Origin: Galerina marginata
Taxonomy: Eukaryota; Basidiomycota; Agaricomycetes; Agaricales; Galerinaceae
Direction: 5' to 3'
Assembly (NCBI GenBank): GCA_023014335.1
Contig: JAECYW010000009.1
Coordinates: 682,001 to 746,000 of the forward strand
DNA: 64,000 nt
The position numbers were made by a program, and so were the translations under genes. Below, piece after piece: positions 1 through 11,199 of this stretch. The notes under the pieces were generated by a model. That model searched no databases, was not told the DNA's origin, and saw only the letters and a program-made list of their open reading frames with translations. The number at the start of each line of letters is the position of its first letter. The first letter of the stretch is position 1.

Positions 1-747
1 AATGTGGTGGGGCGCACCTTGCTGCCCCCGGCGGTCTTCGTTCTCTCTCCCTTTCCCGGTGCCGTCGTTCCCTCGCCTTCGTTATCCCCCCGCGTCGGTC
101 GCTCCCGCGGCGTCGTTCGTGCTGGCCGGTCGTTTGGTCTTCCGGGGTAGCTGCTGCCGTCGTCGTCAATCGCCCCGCGGTGTCGCTCGTGGGGCCGTTT
201 CGTCCTCTGGGGGTGTCTGGGCTGTGGGGGTTGGTTAGCAGCGAGATGGGACGGCGGTGGGGCCCTACTCACCGTCCTGCTGCTTTGACGTGGCACTGCG
301 GTGCCCTCCGTTCTCCCCCGCGTCGTTTACCCCGCGCGACCGGCTTCGAACGGTCGGGCGGCGCGTTTCCTGTCGAAAAGGGTTAGCGGGGGGCAGGGAA
401 GAGGGGTGGGCACTCACCTTACGGCCCATTCCCCGTGTTTCTTGTCATCTCGCTCGGGCGACGCTTGGCGTGGCGTGTCGGTTTCCCGTCGCCGTCGTCG
501 TTTGGTCCCGGGGCGTGGTTTGTGTTCGGGTCGTGAGGGCTCGGGGCGGGGAGCGGACGGTGGAGTGGGCTTGGGCGTGACGGCGGCGACGGACGTGGAT
601 GGGATGGGTGGATGGGTGGAGTGGTGGAGTGGTGGAGGTGGGAACGAAGAAGAAATGAACCAAACGCGTCAAAGTTTACTGCCACGGAGCGCGGGAAAGG
701 TCACGTGACCCAAACACGTATATGTAACTTATAATTTTGTACGTAGA
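1..747. other. GC-rich stretch without a recognised gene
   Basis: Roughly the first 650 bases are GC-rich and low in complexity. Several frames are open only because stop codons are rare there; none resembles a known protein. A perfect 12-bp palindrome GGTCACGTGACC with a CACGTG core lies at about 699-710, a possible bHLH-type site. The stretch could be promoter or 5' UTR of a gene left of the window, but nothing seen proves it. Confidence 0.4.
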
Positions 748-751
748 TGTC

Positions 752-833
752 GGCTCTGTGGCTCAACGGTTTGGCGCGCTACCTTTTCGGCACGAGGCTG
801 TGGGTTCAATTCTCCCTGTGTGCAATTTTTTTT
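752..833 (+). ncRNA. tRNA-like Pol III unit (tRNA pseudogene or SINE head)
   Basis: Both internal Pol III promoter boxes match consensus: A box TGGCTCAACGG at 759-769 and B box GGTTCAATTCT at 803-813. A run of eight T at 826-833 could terminate transcription. The acceptor stem and the D and T stems do not pair well, so this is probably not a functional tRNA. A tRNA-derived retroposon or decayed tRNA gene is more likely. The next element starts 17 bp downstream. Confidence 0.5.
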
Positions 834-850
834 AAGGCCACTAAATAATT

Positions 851-1061
851 AAATTGGGACACTTCCATGTGGATTCCATGGATAAACTACTAATAATCCA
901 TGGAATTCATGTGGAATATTCATGGAAATTAAAATTATATTTATTCTGTGGATTATCCGTGGATTGTCCGTGGAATCCATCAAAAAAGTCCATGGATACC
1001 ACAAAATTCAACAATTCCATGGATTTATCCACGGAAAATCCATGGAAAAAAGTCCCAATTT
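851..1061. mobile_element. Foldback MITE-like element rich in CCATGG
   Basis: A 211-bp segment begins AAATTGGGAC and ends GTCCCAATTT. The terminal 35-37 bases (851-885 and 1025-1061) are imperfect inverted repeats of each other. The interior is AT-rich and contains six CCATGG cores in degenerate TCCATGGA/TCCGTGGA units, which continue more weakly to about 1160. No coding capacity and no clear target-site duplication were found. The superfamily is unknown. Confidence 0.55.
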
Positions 1062-1814
1062 GGCTGTGTTCTCTGCCAAAATAAAATGGCTATGGACTAC
1101 CATGGATTACATGGATTCCGTGTGGATATGTATAAATCCACGGAATCCGTATGGAAAAGGTGGGGGAGTGATAAGTCCTCGTCGACAGCGATCATCCTAA
1201 AGGCTAACAAGAGGCCCGAGACGGTTACAGGTGTAATTTGCCCACTACAATACAAGTATATCCCAAGGAGCGCCAGAAAACTCGACCAATGTGAGGCAGA
1301 AGGCGCCTACCCGTCGCTATAAATGGAAGGTTGTTGACATCAGACCAGGCAGTTTCCTCTTCCAGTTTTGCGAGTTGGATTATCTGACGTATGCTGACTA
1401 GTTCAGTGTTCCGTTATAGTAATTCTATACCCCCAGACACAACGAACCTGAACAGCACGGCACCCGCTAGCATTCTGTGTTGTCCGTGCTCTAGCATTCA
1501 AATACGTCATCAGGTCAGTCAGTGGTGACATGAAACTGCTATGAAATCCTGATCTAGAATTATGTGTCGAGCACAACTTTAGTCTACATCTTTAAATTAT
1601 GCATCGATTGTGCGACCAACGTTTAAAATTCCTTTAAGGCTACACAAACGACCCGTCGAACCTTGTTGCCCAGGAGAAAAGTTTCCATTGTCCTACTACC
1701 GTTACACAATGTAAAAATACCTACAAGAGTTTGCAGCCCCAAAATGTTACGGCGCCACGAAGAAAATACGACACTTGTACCAGAAAGGATCTAATACCTT
1801 TAGTATTTGTGTGT
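1062..1814. other. Intergenic, no gene recognised
   Basis: The degenerate CCATGG-type repeat tail ends near 1160. After that I see no conserved ORF, RNA gene or repeat. The end of this stretch should hold the 3' UTR of the F-box gene on the minus strand. Confidence 0.4.
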
Positions 1815-3014
1815 TCAAAAGTTATATGATCCGATACCGCTAGGTTCGTCTTCGTCCTCGTCGTTAATATTCCTCAACCGAAATTTGGACATATCCTGTA
1901 CCAAAGTGACATCTGGCATCTCAATTGGTTCGCAGTTGAGGCAGTCGGCACCCCTTGGGCTAATATCGGCGATGGAGTAGAGGTGGGTGACGAAGCTCCT
2001 CGAAACACCTCTGAAGACGACGGGGTTGGCATTAATCGTCATGGAACCGGCAAAATCTTCGTCAGCAGAAGGGCGGGAGGCATCTACCGGGTGCTTGGGC
2101 GCAAGTGAAAGACCATACAGATCGATGGAGATAAACTCCGGGAGTTGAGAAAGGCGGAGGGCGAATTCGGGGATAGTATGACCTCCGTCTCTGGAGAACC
2201 TGAAGCGGGAGATGTATAGAGCGGAATAGGGCGGAAGTTCGAATAACTTGGGACAATTCTCGGCGAGGTGCACATACCAGAATCCTGGGAGGGCAAGAAC
2301 TTGTAACTTAGGATATGGCATGAATGAGAGGCCACCACCGGCGGATATAGGATTAGACGTGGACGTGGAGGCGGATGTTGAGTCGTCAGACCAGATCGGT
2401 GGTGGATTTCGTGCGTCTGTATTGTCAACAGTGCTGTCTAGGATAAGCACCTTGAGTTTCGGTGCCCCTTTACGAACTAAAAAAGCCAAGGGCGGGAGAG
2501 AGGAGGAATAGGCGACGTCAAAGACGATGGACTTGCATCCTGCGATGCGCCATTTGAAAGCCTTGGCGATAGTATATACGCGTCTGCCTTCCACCGCCGC
2601 GTCGACACTTCTAGCCTTAGGCGAACTGTTGAAAACAAAAACGCGAACAACATTCACCATGTTGGGCCGCCAAAGTGCATCCAGAAACGGGGTAGGATCC
2701 CTCGCTACATCGAGGACGATATGATCCCAACAGCATTTGAATGTGGGGAGATAGATGAGGATGTCCCGCCACTGAGAATACGCGTAAGCGGCGTTGAAGG
2801 GGAACATGATTCTCGAGCGAAGGTTTGCCTGATCCGATTCCGATATTATTGAACGTGATGAACGTGCATAGGTGTATCTCGAGATTCCGCTGCAAACCGA
2901 GCCGTCATCTTGGTGATTTTCCGGAGTCTGTCCAGGGTCTTCATGTGAAAGCGTGTGGAGGTATTTCAATATGGATGTGTGGATTTCGACGGGGAGATCG
3001 CAGATGGACGCCAT
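1815..3014 (-). CDS. F-box-like protein
   Basis: A single-exon ORF of 399 aa from the second ATG (3014); an in-frame ATG at 3029 would add five residues. The N-terminus carries an F-box-like motif, IxxLPVEIHxxILKYL, within the first 20 residues. Leucine-rich stretches follow with the irregular spacing usual for basidiomycete F-box proteins, and the C-terminus is acidic (DEDEDE). Such proteins act as substrate receptors of SCF ubiquitin ligases, binding Skp1 through the F-box. This family is greatly expanded in Agaricomycetes and substrates are rarely known. The start at 3014 is preferred because the F-box then begins almost at the N-terminus. No frameshift or intron is needed. Confidence 0.75.
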   Translation of the reverse strand: MASICDLPVEIHTSILKYLHTLSHEDPGQTPENHQDDGSVCSGISRYTYARSSRSIISESDQANLRSRIMFPFNAAYAYSQWRDILIYLPTFKCCWDHIVLDVARDPTPFLDALWRPNMVNVVRVFVFNSSPKARSVDAAVEGRRVYTIAKAFKWRIAGCKSIVFDVAYSSSLPPLAFLVRKGAPKLKVLILDSTVDNTDARNPPPIWSDDSTSASTSTSNPISAGGGLSFMPYPKLQVLALPGFWYVHLAENCPKLFELPPYSALYISRFRFSRDGGHTIPEFALRLSQLPEFISIDLYGLSLAPKHPVDASRPSADEDFAGSMTINANPVVFRGVSRSFVTHLYSIADISPRGADCLNCEPIEMPDVTLVQDMSKFRLRNINDEDEDEPSGIGSYNF

Positions 3015-3029
3015 ATTCCAGTGGCACAT

Positions 3030-4451
3030 GTGGCTTGAGAAGATTGTTGGCAGATTGAAGCAACAAGGTGCACGGCGGACAAGATAGAAGTGGATTCAAA
3101 GGTACCTCAAACTCGTTTCTGAGAAGGCAGTAAAAGACGCGTAGGATTCGGGAGAGCGCGATGAGAGGAGGAATTAAAAAGGAGGAAACAGCACTTGTGA
3201 TGCCACTGATGGGCAGCTCGGCAAGGAAGCGGCAGAGCACATGACCGTTTTAGCTCACGCGACGCAGCGCGACGCCAACGCGATGAACAAAGAACTCTTG
3301 TTATACTGATGGAGGAAATTGGCAATCTACTAGTGGGTTTGGCTGAAAATAATGGCAATCATGGCCACCGCGCAATTAATCACTCCAGCTCTCCAGTGCT
3401 TCTGCCTCTGTAACAATGATGGAAGTGATCTTGGTCGAATACAATGATTGTAACCCCACGGATTATTAATCCACGTTCTGGAGATTGGACTGACAGAAGT
3501 ACTTTCCAATGAGTTCTACGGTGCCAGCCACGATGGTTCCAGCTTGAATACCCACTACGGTCATTAAAGACATAGTGACGCTAAGTTGAAGCCGTCAACT
3601 GTGAGAAGCGAGAAAGTCTTTCTAGCGGTAGGTGATCCGTAAGAAAGATGCTACTACTCGAGTAGTGCAAACCGTAGAGTCAGGCAATAGATCTAGCGGA
3701 CATATCTAGCGTCTTACCCGTAAACACCGAAGGCGCAAAAATGGAAGCAATCACAATGTCAACGGTATTTGGATTTTACACCTGGAACGGAAGAGTTTCG
3801 ACATGACACCGCTACTACGATATTCTAGCTACACTGTCCCCACTAAGGTGCTTAATATAAAATACCCTCATAGGCCTAATTTTATTCCAAAGCTTGAACC
3901 CCCCCTAAATTGACTCTCTCCTCTCAGCCGAATTGAAAACCAAGGAGAACCCTGAATCACTTTGCAAATATTTCGTGTTCTTTGAAAAACGGGGTAAGAA
4001 GCGGTCCCACCCCCCTGCTTCCTTCTCTAATGTCATGTTTTCAGAAATCAATGCACGCCTTCAAGTCCATCGTTGTCACTATTACGATCGGCGGCAGGGC
4101 CCAGTCAATGTGCAAATTGATGGGAATACCTGTACCAGCCACCGTCTGCTCGGAATCCTGTGAAATTGCTGAAGCCCCATTCGCCGGTACTTGCACAAGC
4201 CGCCAGAAATGTTGCCTGCTGCAGTAGAGTTCACTCCTAGTCCCACATTCCCTGACGACCTGGTCCTCATTTCTTCAAAAGAGGTGGGCAGAATGGACAG
4301 AGTTGGAAACCCGGAGAAGCACGGATTATATGAGACATGCTATTAATGCTGATATTCACCGATTTATAATCCTTCGAAAGCGAATACACTAAGTACTTTA
4401 AATTTAGATTCACAATCCCATTCCTGAGAATTACAACGAACTCTGCAGTCT
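3030..4451. other. Intergenic, weak small-ORF signal only
   Basis: No conserved gene was recognised. On the plus strand a short cysteine-rich frame lies at about 4050-4227, with six Cys in its last 40 codons, behind a possible intron (GTAAGA at about 3993 to TTTTCAG at about 4044). It lacks a clear signal peptide and a convincing first exon, so I do not call a gene. Confidence 0.3.
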
Positions 4452-5710
4452 TTAAAATATATTTTCCATAACTGCGAAAGCTTGCTTGGCCTTCGCACCG
4501 CCTGCAAGCTTCCCTAGGGAGGCTAATGTAGAAAAAGACGTGATTAGCCACGAAAAGACTCGGAGAGCGATCTGATGTGACACTGACCCATGGGGCTGAC
4601 AACGTAGTCCATTCCTTCCGAAGCCTTCTCCAAATTTCCAGGAAGGTCTGCGTGAATCCTCTTTGACCCTTCATTGGCACCCATGGCTATACCTTTAAGG
4701 ATCTTCGAAGCTGCAGTACCAATCCCAGGGATAAACCCGACGACCTTGCCCGCAACGGTTGCGCCAGCCGCTAGAACCTTCAGGCCAAATTTTGCGACCA
4801 TAGCCCCAGATTTTTTGAGATAGTTTCCCGCTGTCTGAAGTCCGCCTTTCATCACTCTTCCGGCGGTTCTAAAACCCTGGCCGACTTTCTGGAAACCTGA
4901 CTGGAAGCCATTCTTCATCTTGTTCCCGACAGCTTTGAAAGGTTGGGCAACCTTTTTGGCAACGCTTTTGATCGCCACGGCTGCCTTCTTAAAAGTCGAC
5001 TGCACCTTACTGAAGCCCTTCTTGATCGCATTGCCAGCTTTCTGAAAGATAGTTCGGTTAATATCCATGCATTTTATTAAAGTCAATGCTCACCTTGAAA
5101 GCGTTCCTTATCTTATCAAATATACTCCTACGGTGGAAGGTATTTGAGTCATACCGCTTATTGCAATTTTGTCAGTTCCGGCTGAAGGCCTGATTGTAAG
5201 AGACAAAGGTACCTTGGCATATGAGATCTCCAAGTTGTCGATATCTCGCTCATCAAATATGGACAGAGTGTCGTATTCGCGCTACATTTCTTCTATTAAA
5301 CTTGGCAAGTTCATGGAGAGTATTTTTTAGCCTACCTGTGTGTATTCCTCATATTCAGCGCCAAATTCTCGATTGTTGATTGAACTGGATAGGTAGTCGT
5401 ACTAAGTTGTTGTTTTTTTATGTCAAGCTTCCGAAATCTAACGAGAACAGATCTAGCGCACCTTCGAATTCTGACGACCTTCGCGTCTGTCGAATTCTGG
5501 GTCAAGAAGCGTGTCGAAATACCCCGCTACGATAATATTGTCGTAGTCGTGTCGTTTAGCCAAACTAAATATTTTTGTTAATGGCACTGACAGGAAGACC
5601 AGACGGACATATTTTCACCTGGATAAGCGTTCTGGTACGGGTGCAGATGCAGATAGCCCGACGCAAAAGGCGAAGAAAACAATGAAGGAAATGAGGTCAG
5701 CTCGTGACAT
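4452..5710 (-). CDS. Secreted precursor with cationic 11-residue-repeat domain
   Basis: Seven exons: 5619-5710, 5462-5564, 5336-5401, 5213-5281, 5094-5156, 4588-5041 and 4452-4522. They join in phase to about 305 aa with introns of 52-65 nt; one intron uses an AAG acceptor after a CTGAC branch site. Residues 1-23 look like a signal peptide. Residues 32-120 are acidic and Tyr/Asp-rich and contain dibasic sites (LAKR 35, RR 58, AKR 111, HRR 120). From residue 121 the protein turns basic. Residues 132-208 form about seven 11-residue units with hydrophobic positions 2, 6 and 9-10 and lysines between. A Gly/Ala hydrophobic part with FIPGIG (about 234-239) follows. The pattern fits 11/3-type amphipathic helices that lie on membranes. 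I recognise no family. A secreted, Kex2-processed membrane-active or antimicrobial protein is inference only. The middle splice sites are the least certain part. Confidence 0.6.
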
Positions 5711-6669
5711 GAGGATAGCAGGGGCCGACGACCAGCGTACGGGAATAGAGAAAGGATTGGGATGAAGACCGGCTTGGGGAGGATAGTGAACTCTCTCCAG
5801 TTTTAACTCATCAAGTTCCGCTTGAATGTACCTGCAAATCCTCATCTAACATGTTTTAACTTTACATATCCGGCCTTTGACATCGGCCCCAGTACCGCCA
5901 TGCCATGTGCGACGCCGCTTCTTGCTTTTATCGCTTGCGGGACGACGACAGCGGGTTTCCTTATTGCAGATACAACCGTTAGACGATGGACTCTGTGCGA
6001 AGTGGTGGTGTCTATATAAAATGAGGTTATATCGCTCTGTGCCGTAGAGTAGTAGTCTCCTCACCATTTTCACTGGTATCTCGCGCGGGTTTGGAAGCCT
6101 ATATTATCGACTTCAAATCGGGACAGGTTGGGGGCTGTCCTTGACTTGATGATCTACGTTTTTACCCCGGTCCGAGAGGCAGGGGGTTAAAATTAGAAAC
6201 GGTCTGACGAACGTCCGCAATTGGTCCGGAGGTACAAACGAATAGCGAAAACTCAAAACCACTTATGAACTTGATATGAACCACCAGTACTTGATGAATA
6301 GATAGCTTTTTGGAGCTGAGTCGTATGGATTACCTATTAAAACGATTTGATTGAGGTGGTGAATTGGCCTGTACGAGAATAAATCGGGATCTTCGTTCAT
6401 GTCGGAACGGGATGGTCGCAGAGTTTTGATCCCGACGATCAACCACTTACCTTGAAGGGAAACGCGATACCGCCATAATTGCCATAACGTCAAGAATCTA
6501 GACGTTTAGGAACGATGTGCACTAGCTAGGTCTGGAACATATGTACGTTAAGATGTCTGCTGGTTAAATATCCGCATGCGATCCCGTTCCTTCTGTATAC
6601 CCTAGAAGATATGGATGACTTCTGCGATTCTGCCACTTCTATATATTTACTTGGGTATCTATGTTGAGT
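5711..6669. other. Upstream region and intergenic DNA
   Basis: This should hold the promoter of the cationic-repeat gene. The complement of 6012-6020 reads as a TATA-like TTTTATATA, about 300 nt from its ATG, which would imply a long or spliced 5' UTR. No other gene was recognised up to the peroxidase stop codon. Confidence 0.3.
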
Positions 6670-8944
6670 CTAAATTCGGGTATTCCAAATCAAATTCCCG
6701 ACCAGCCAAGCAGCAGCAATGCTCAATATCCCGAAGTCTAAACCAAATCTATAACCCCCATTCTGTTTTCCCGTTGTTGGAACCGACGAGCCCTTTGGGT
6801 TGGCAGGAGTCGTGATATTTGTCACCGCCGACATCTTCAACGACTGAGGTGGGATATCATCCAGAGGTGGCTGGTAGTCAATAGCGTAAACGATACCACC
6901 GTTCATAACAGCCTCGAAATCGACAGTCGCGAACGACGAGGTGACGACCGTAGCTGAGTAGTATGCATAACCATCAATGAGACTACCCGCAGTCGAATTC
7001 TTGACAAGGGGAACCGTCATATTAGGTGCTGGTATCTGGCCCAATCCTGAGAAGTCTTGAGCACGAATAGACGCCGATGATAGGTTCCCCTCTAAATCGC
7101 TTCTTATCTACGTCCAGTAGCAAGATGGGTTATGGGTAAATTGAGAAAGGTTGTCAAGCCAGGAATGGTACGTACCCCGACTACCAGATTTTGGGACTTC
7201 ATTTGATTTCCTGGAAACGTCAACTGTGATAGATATGGGGCAAAAATTAAGGCATCGTCCAATAGGTATCCCGCTCCTCCGTTATCATAAGTTGTCGCCG
7301 GCGACCCATCTCCTTCATCGACCTCAAACCAGAACTTTGAGACCGATCTATTCGCAGAAAGAGGGACTTGGAAAGCATATGTTGGGAATTTAAGCTTCAA
7401 CGATCTGCTCAGAGGAGATAGTTGGGCGGAAGAGATGAGCTCTGGAGGGGAAGTTGCGACATTCGTGATTTTGTTGCAGTCTTTAAAATCCCCCTGGCGG
7501 TCACACCATAACAACTTGACCTGGCGATTCGGGGGAATAGCAGTATTATTTTGGGTTAACTATAGGAAGAGTAAGTTCAGTCGCGAGGTTTGAGTCCTTC
7601 GAAGTTGAGGGTAAAACGCACTCTGAGAGTTGTCGTAAAAGCGAGCTGCTTTGCTGAGGCCGAGTCGAGCAATACCGTAATCTGGGCACTGTACACCTTA
7701 GCGGGTAAGACGTTGACCTCGGAGCTGAGCTGCACGCTGGAAGGAACAGTATCTATCATTCGCGCGAGCAGCGTAGAACATGTGCTGAAATACGCCCCAG
7801 CCGAATTAAGCCTGCAAAGAGCATCGGAAATCTTTTAGGCAAGGGCAGGCTTCATGAAAGGCAAATGACATACGCGTTCATGGTAGCATTATTGTCGCTA
7901 CTAAAAATCCGCTGATCAGATGTCAGATTAGTGTTTGTGGCTCTAATTAACGGGTCCTTGGTCGATGAGTCCAGATACTCGCTGACTCTGAAGGAAGGGA
8001 ACCCGCCCAATCGTCCCGCATTAGCCTATGACACGCAACAAGGGAGACGACAGACCTACATGCTGGAATCGAACGCAGGAGTGGTGTCGAAAGCCGCGAT
8101 GGTGGCATTGGTCGGATCGACCACAATATTTGGGAAGTCTACGGCTCTTACTCCACCTAATGTATGTCCGCACGCAACGAGGCCTATCATCTCTGCTGGA
8201 GTGAACCCTTGAAGACGGAAGGCTTCGGTGTGGGATGCCAGGTCGTCCTGCGGCAACGGAACTCCTAGCCGGCCAGCCGCCATTGCGTCTTGTCTCCCGT
8301 ATCGATATGCTACTTGGGGGCCGCCGCATGCGGCCACTCCCCATACTGTCGCCATAGCGATTAGGTCTGAACCTTGAGTTCGGAGAATAATTATAGGTGA
8401 TACGGGGATTAACAACACGGGTTTGAACTTACGAGATACATATTTGCTTGCAGCATTCCTGAAATCGCCCACCGAGTTTTTATTCCCAGCACCGATGTTC
8501 TCCAAAGTCGATAAGTAATTTCATCCCCTTCATTAAACACCTAGCAGCTCACCTCCGCCCTGTCAAGTTCGAAGAAAATAGATGCGTCAAGGCCGCCCGT
8601 TCCATCCGAGATATTATGTGTCGCGACATCATGATAGGTCTAAAAGTTACGCCAATTCATAGTTAGCTTGGGCGTGCACACCGGACCAAGGGAATTAAAA
8701 TCTCTCTGACCATGCGTAGCCATTCAGCGGCAACGGTAGAAGAGGGTGGCCCTTGTCTTTTCTGACAATTATCCGCCAACGCGCTAATTGCTGACCCGAA
8801 CACGTTCGTTCCTTCGTAGAGGAACCTCTCTATGGCATCGAATTGAGGAGATGGCCACGTATAGTTACTGGCAGCCCCGAAAACCGTAGAAGAAGAGGAA
8901 AGGACAAGGAAAGCGCGTAGACCGATGGGTAGGGAGGACTTCAT
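6670..8944 (-). CDS. Secreted heme peroxidase, plant/fungal superfamily
   Basis: Eight exons: 8711-8944, 8553-8639, 8433-8499, 8060-8372, 7874-7987, 7622-7811, 7176-7559 and 6670-7107. They join in phase to 608 aa. Residues 1-24 form a signal peptide. The distal heme site is R77-x3-H81-D (LRMTYHD). SDLIAMA and ACGGP follow at 131-148, and the proximal histidine is H199 in VACGHTLGGV. This is the class I/II-like peroxidase core. The C-terminal half (about 300-590) is Ser/Thr-rich with N-glycosylation sequons, and the last 20 residues are hydrophobic, which suits a GPI anchor or tail anchor. It is longer than lignin peroxidases (about 370 aa) and I see no Mn-binding acidic triad, so it fits the long 'other' fungal peroxidases better than ligninases. 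Two acceptors are AAG or GAG, chosen because they restore family motifs. Substrate unknown. Confidence 0.82.
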
Positions 8945-11199
8945 GCCAGAAGTGACACGTCTACAACGAACAGACCTTGCTGTGATGTACCCGAAGGAAG
9001 GGATGGCCGCGCTGTTACGAGGTTATACTTATAGATGCAATAATATTCAGACCCGACGTGAGTTCATCCCCACGGTGTGTGTTTGGGACGTCAACCCGCC
9101 CTGACTGGCATCTGTCGAAGCTCGACTTTGACTTCGAGATCGCGCAGAATCGCCGACGATGATTGATGGCAAGCCAGTCCCTGTAAATTTTGAATACATC
9201 AGTTTTCTCATTTTACGGTACATTTGGTCAGCACGTTCTGCAGATCCGTGGTGTATATTCCAATGGTCGGTTGGAGTCCCAGGAAGGGTAAAAATTTCCC
9301 GAGTCAGATAGCCAAGCACTGTGAAGTATAATTAGCTCTCGTCTATTCATAGCACGCTACTTCCGAACCGCACTTTTTTCGTCTGTATTAGCGGGGCACT
9401 TCTAGGCACAGGTTCTCGATGTTCTTAGATTGCTTGACACTACTGGAATCCATAAGATCATGGTAAGTACTAATCCACGAGGCACATTCACCCCAAGGTC
9501 ACGAGAAGAAGAACATTCAGTAGGCTTCAATATCGTATAGAGAATAAGCCTTACAGACAAGTAAAATCCTTCAGCGTTACTTCAAGGTTGTAAACAAGAC
9601 AGTTTCAAGGAAGCGATTTTAATACGAAGCTTAAGCATAAGTAAATTTCTTCTCTATGACACACTTTCCACAAGTGTCCGGAAGCACGGAAATGCCAAAA
9701 CCATGTTGACGAACTGTGATGACCAACTCGCAAAGCGCACAACTTGCTCGTGGCTCCAGACGAGGCGAATAGATTGGCCATCGGCTAGAAATAAGACGTG
9801 AGAATGAAGAGCAGAGAGTGTAAACGTGAAGGTAACCAAACCTCCGAATTGTCTACATCTGGGGTATGCAATAGCCTTCGAAGATATCGACGAAGCTCAA
9901 AGCCAATATCACTTGTCGGAAATTTCACCAACCGCACTTTGAACTAGGTGTGGAGGTTAGCGACAGCAATGTCCGTTCAAGTAACATCAAAGTTTCGTTT
10001 CGAAAGTGCATCTTATTCCCGCACCGACGGTTTATCGATAACCTATCGCATATCCCGAGATATTGAGAGCGGAGGAATCTGAGTAGAATGAGCAACGGCG
10101 ATGTAGAAAGTCTCGGGTGGTGCGTACATGCAATCAGCATCAAATGTTCATCGCACGGCCGACCTTCTGGTCTGGTCTTCCCCAACTCGCAAGTAATAAT
10201 AGGCTGTCTTGAACCCAAAGTTGACTTTCAACGGCCGATAGCTCATTCAGCTTTGAACGAAAACGTGCCACAATGAATGGGCGTTTGGTTGTCGACATTG
10301 GCCAGATATGTGGGGGGAAAAGACTGAATAATGGCAAGATGAATGCTAATAATCACTCCAGCGCGTCCTAATACACACCTGGGGGCAAATCAACTCTAGA
10401 GTAAGTGTTCAGTTGGGGTTGCTTGTGCTGGCCCAGATTTTTCGAAGTTGTCGTGCCTCTTTCAAAGTGGTCGTTCATGCTAGTTTAGGCAGAGGCTGGT
10501 GAGATTCTAAGAAGCACATAAGTTCAAAATGTTTAGCATACCTATTTTATCATCCATCATGGCGCAACAATGAACGTTCTGAGCAAGTTCTGAGCGAAAA
10601 CACTGCGTCGGCAAAAAACGGTTAGCGTAACGTCACGACACTCAGAAAGTCACGCTGCCCAGTTTAGCGAATTCTCCCACAATCGGAAGCGGGAGCTGTG
10701 ATGTGATGCCCCGCTCAGGCCACATACTCGTGAATGTATTGTGTAAACTATGTTTAGGTAGGTTTAGATCTCAATTTTGGTACATTTGACCCAGAAGTTG
10801 ATTAAATTACATTCACATCCAGGCCTGATGCCGCTTGGATGGCGGGGTGCATGCTGCATCAAGCAACAGCACTGAGCAATGTGCATGGCAAATGTTTTGT
10901 AGAAGTACTGGCACCATTCGTCCATCTGTCGAGACTCAGGGTGCGAATGGGAACTTTTTTACTTTGTGCTGAACAGTTGTCGAGCGATCCCTTGCGGCTT
11001 AGTTTCAGCGCTTTGAAAGTAAGGCATCGAACTGCAATAGGTCACCGTGCAATAAACAGAACATCTACTACGCGGGAGAAAATTCACAGCCAATGTAAAA
11101 ATAACAGTCGAGAGTCCTTCATCATGTCACTATCCATAAGTACCACTCTCTGAGTCCGATCACGCCAAATTTGCGTACTCGCTTGAAGTGATTGGTTGA
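8945..11199. other. Long intergenic stretch, nothing convincing
   Basis: A 90-codon minus-strand frame at 9047-9319 and several 60-100-codon frames around 9650-10340 are open. None has a signal peptide, a recognisable domain or consistent splice signals. I see no repeat or RNA gene. The right end should contain the 3' UTR of the small secreted protein gene. Confidence 0.35.

Noticed and set aside
301..708. 135-codon plus-strand frame and overlapping minus frames
   Set aside because: GC-rich low-complexity DNA with few stops; many frames open at once, no domain.
3933..4227. Possible small cysteine-rich protein
   Set aside because: The apparent start is TTG, the signal peptide is poor and the first exon is unsupported; kept only as a note in the intergenic entry.
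9047..9319. 90-codon minus-strand frame upstream of the peroxidase
   Set aside because: No domain, no signal peptide, no linking splice sites.
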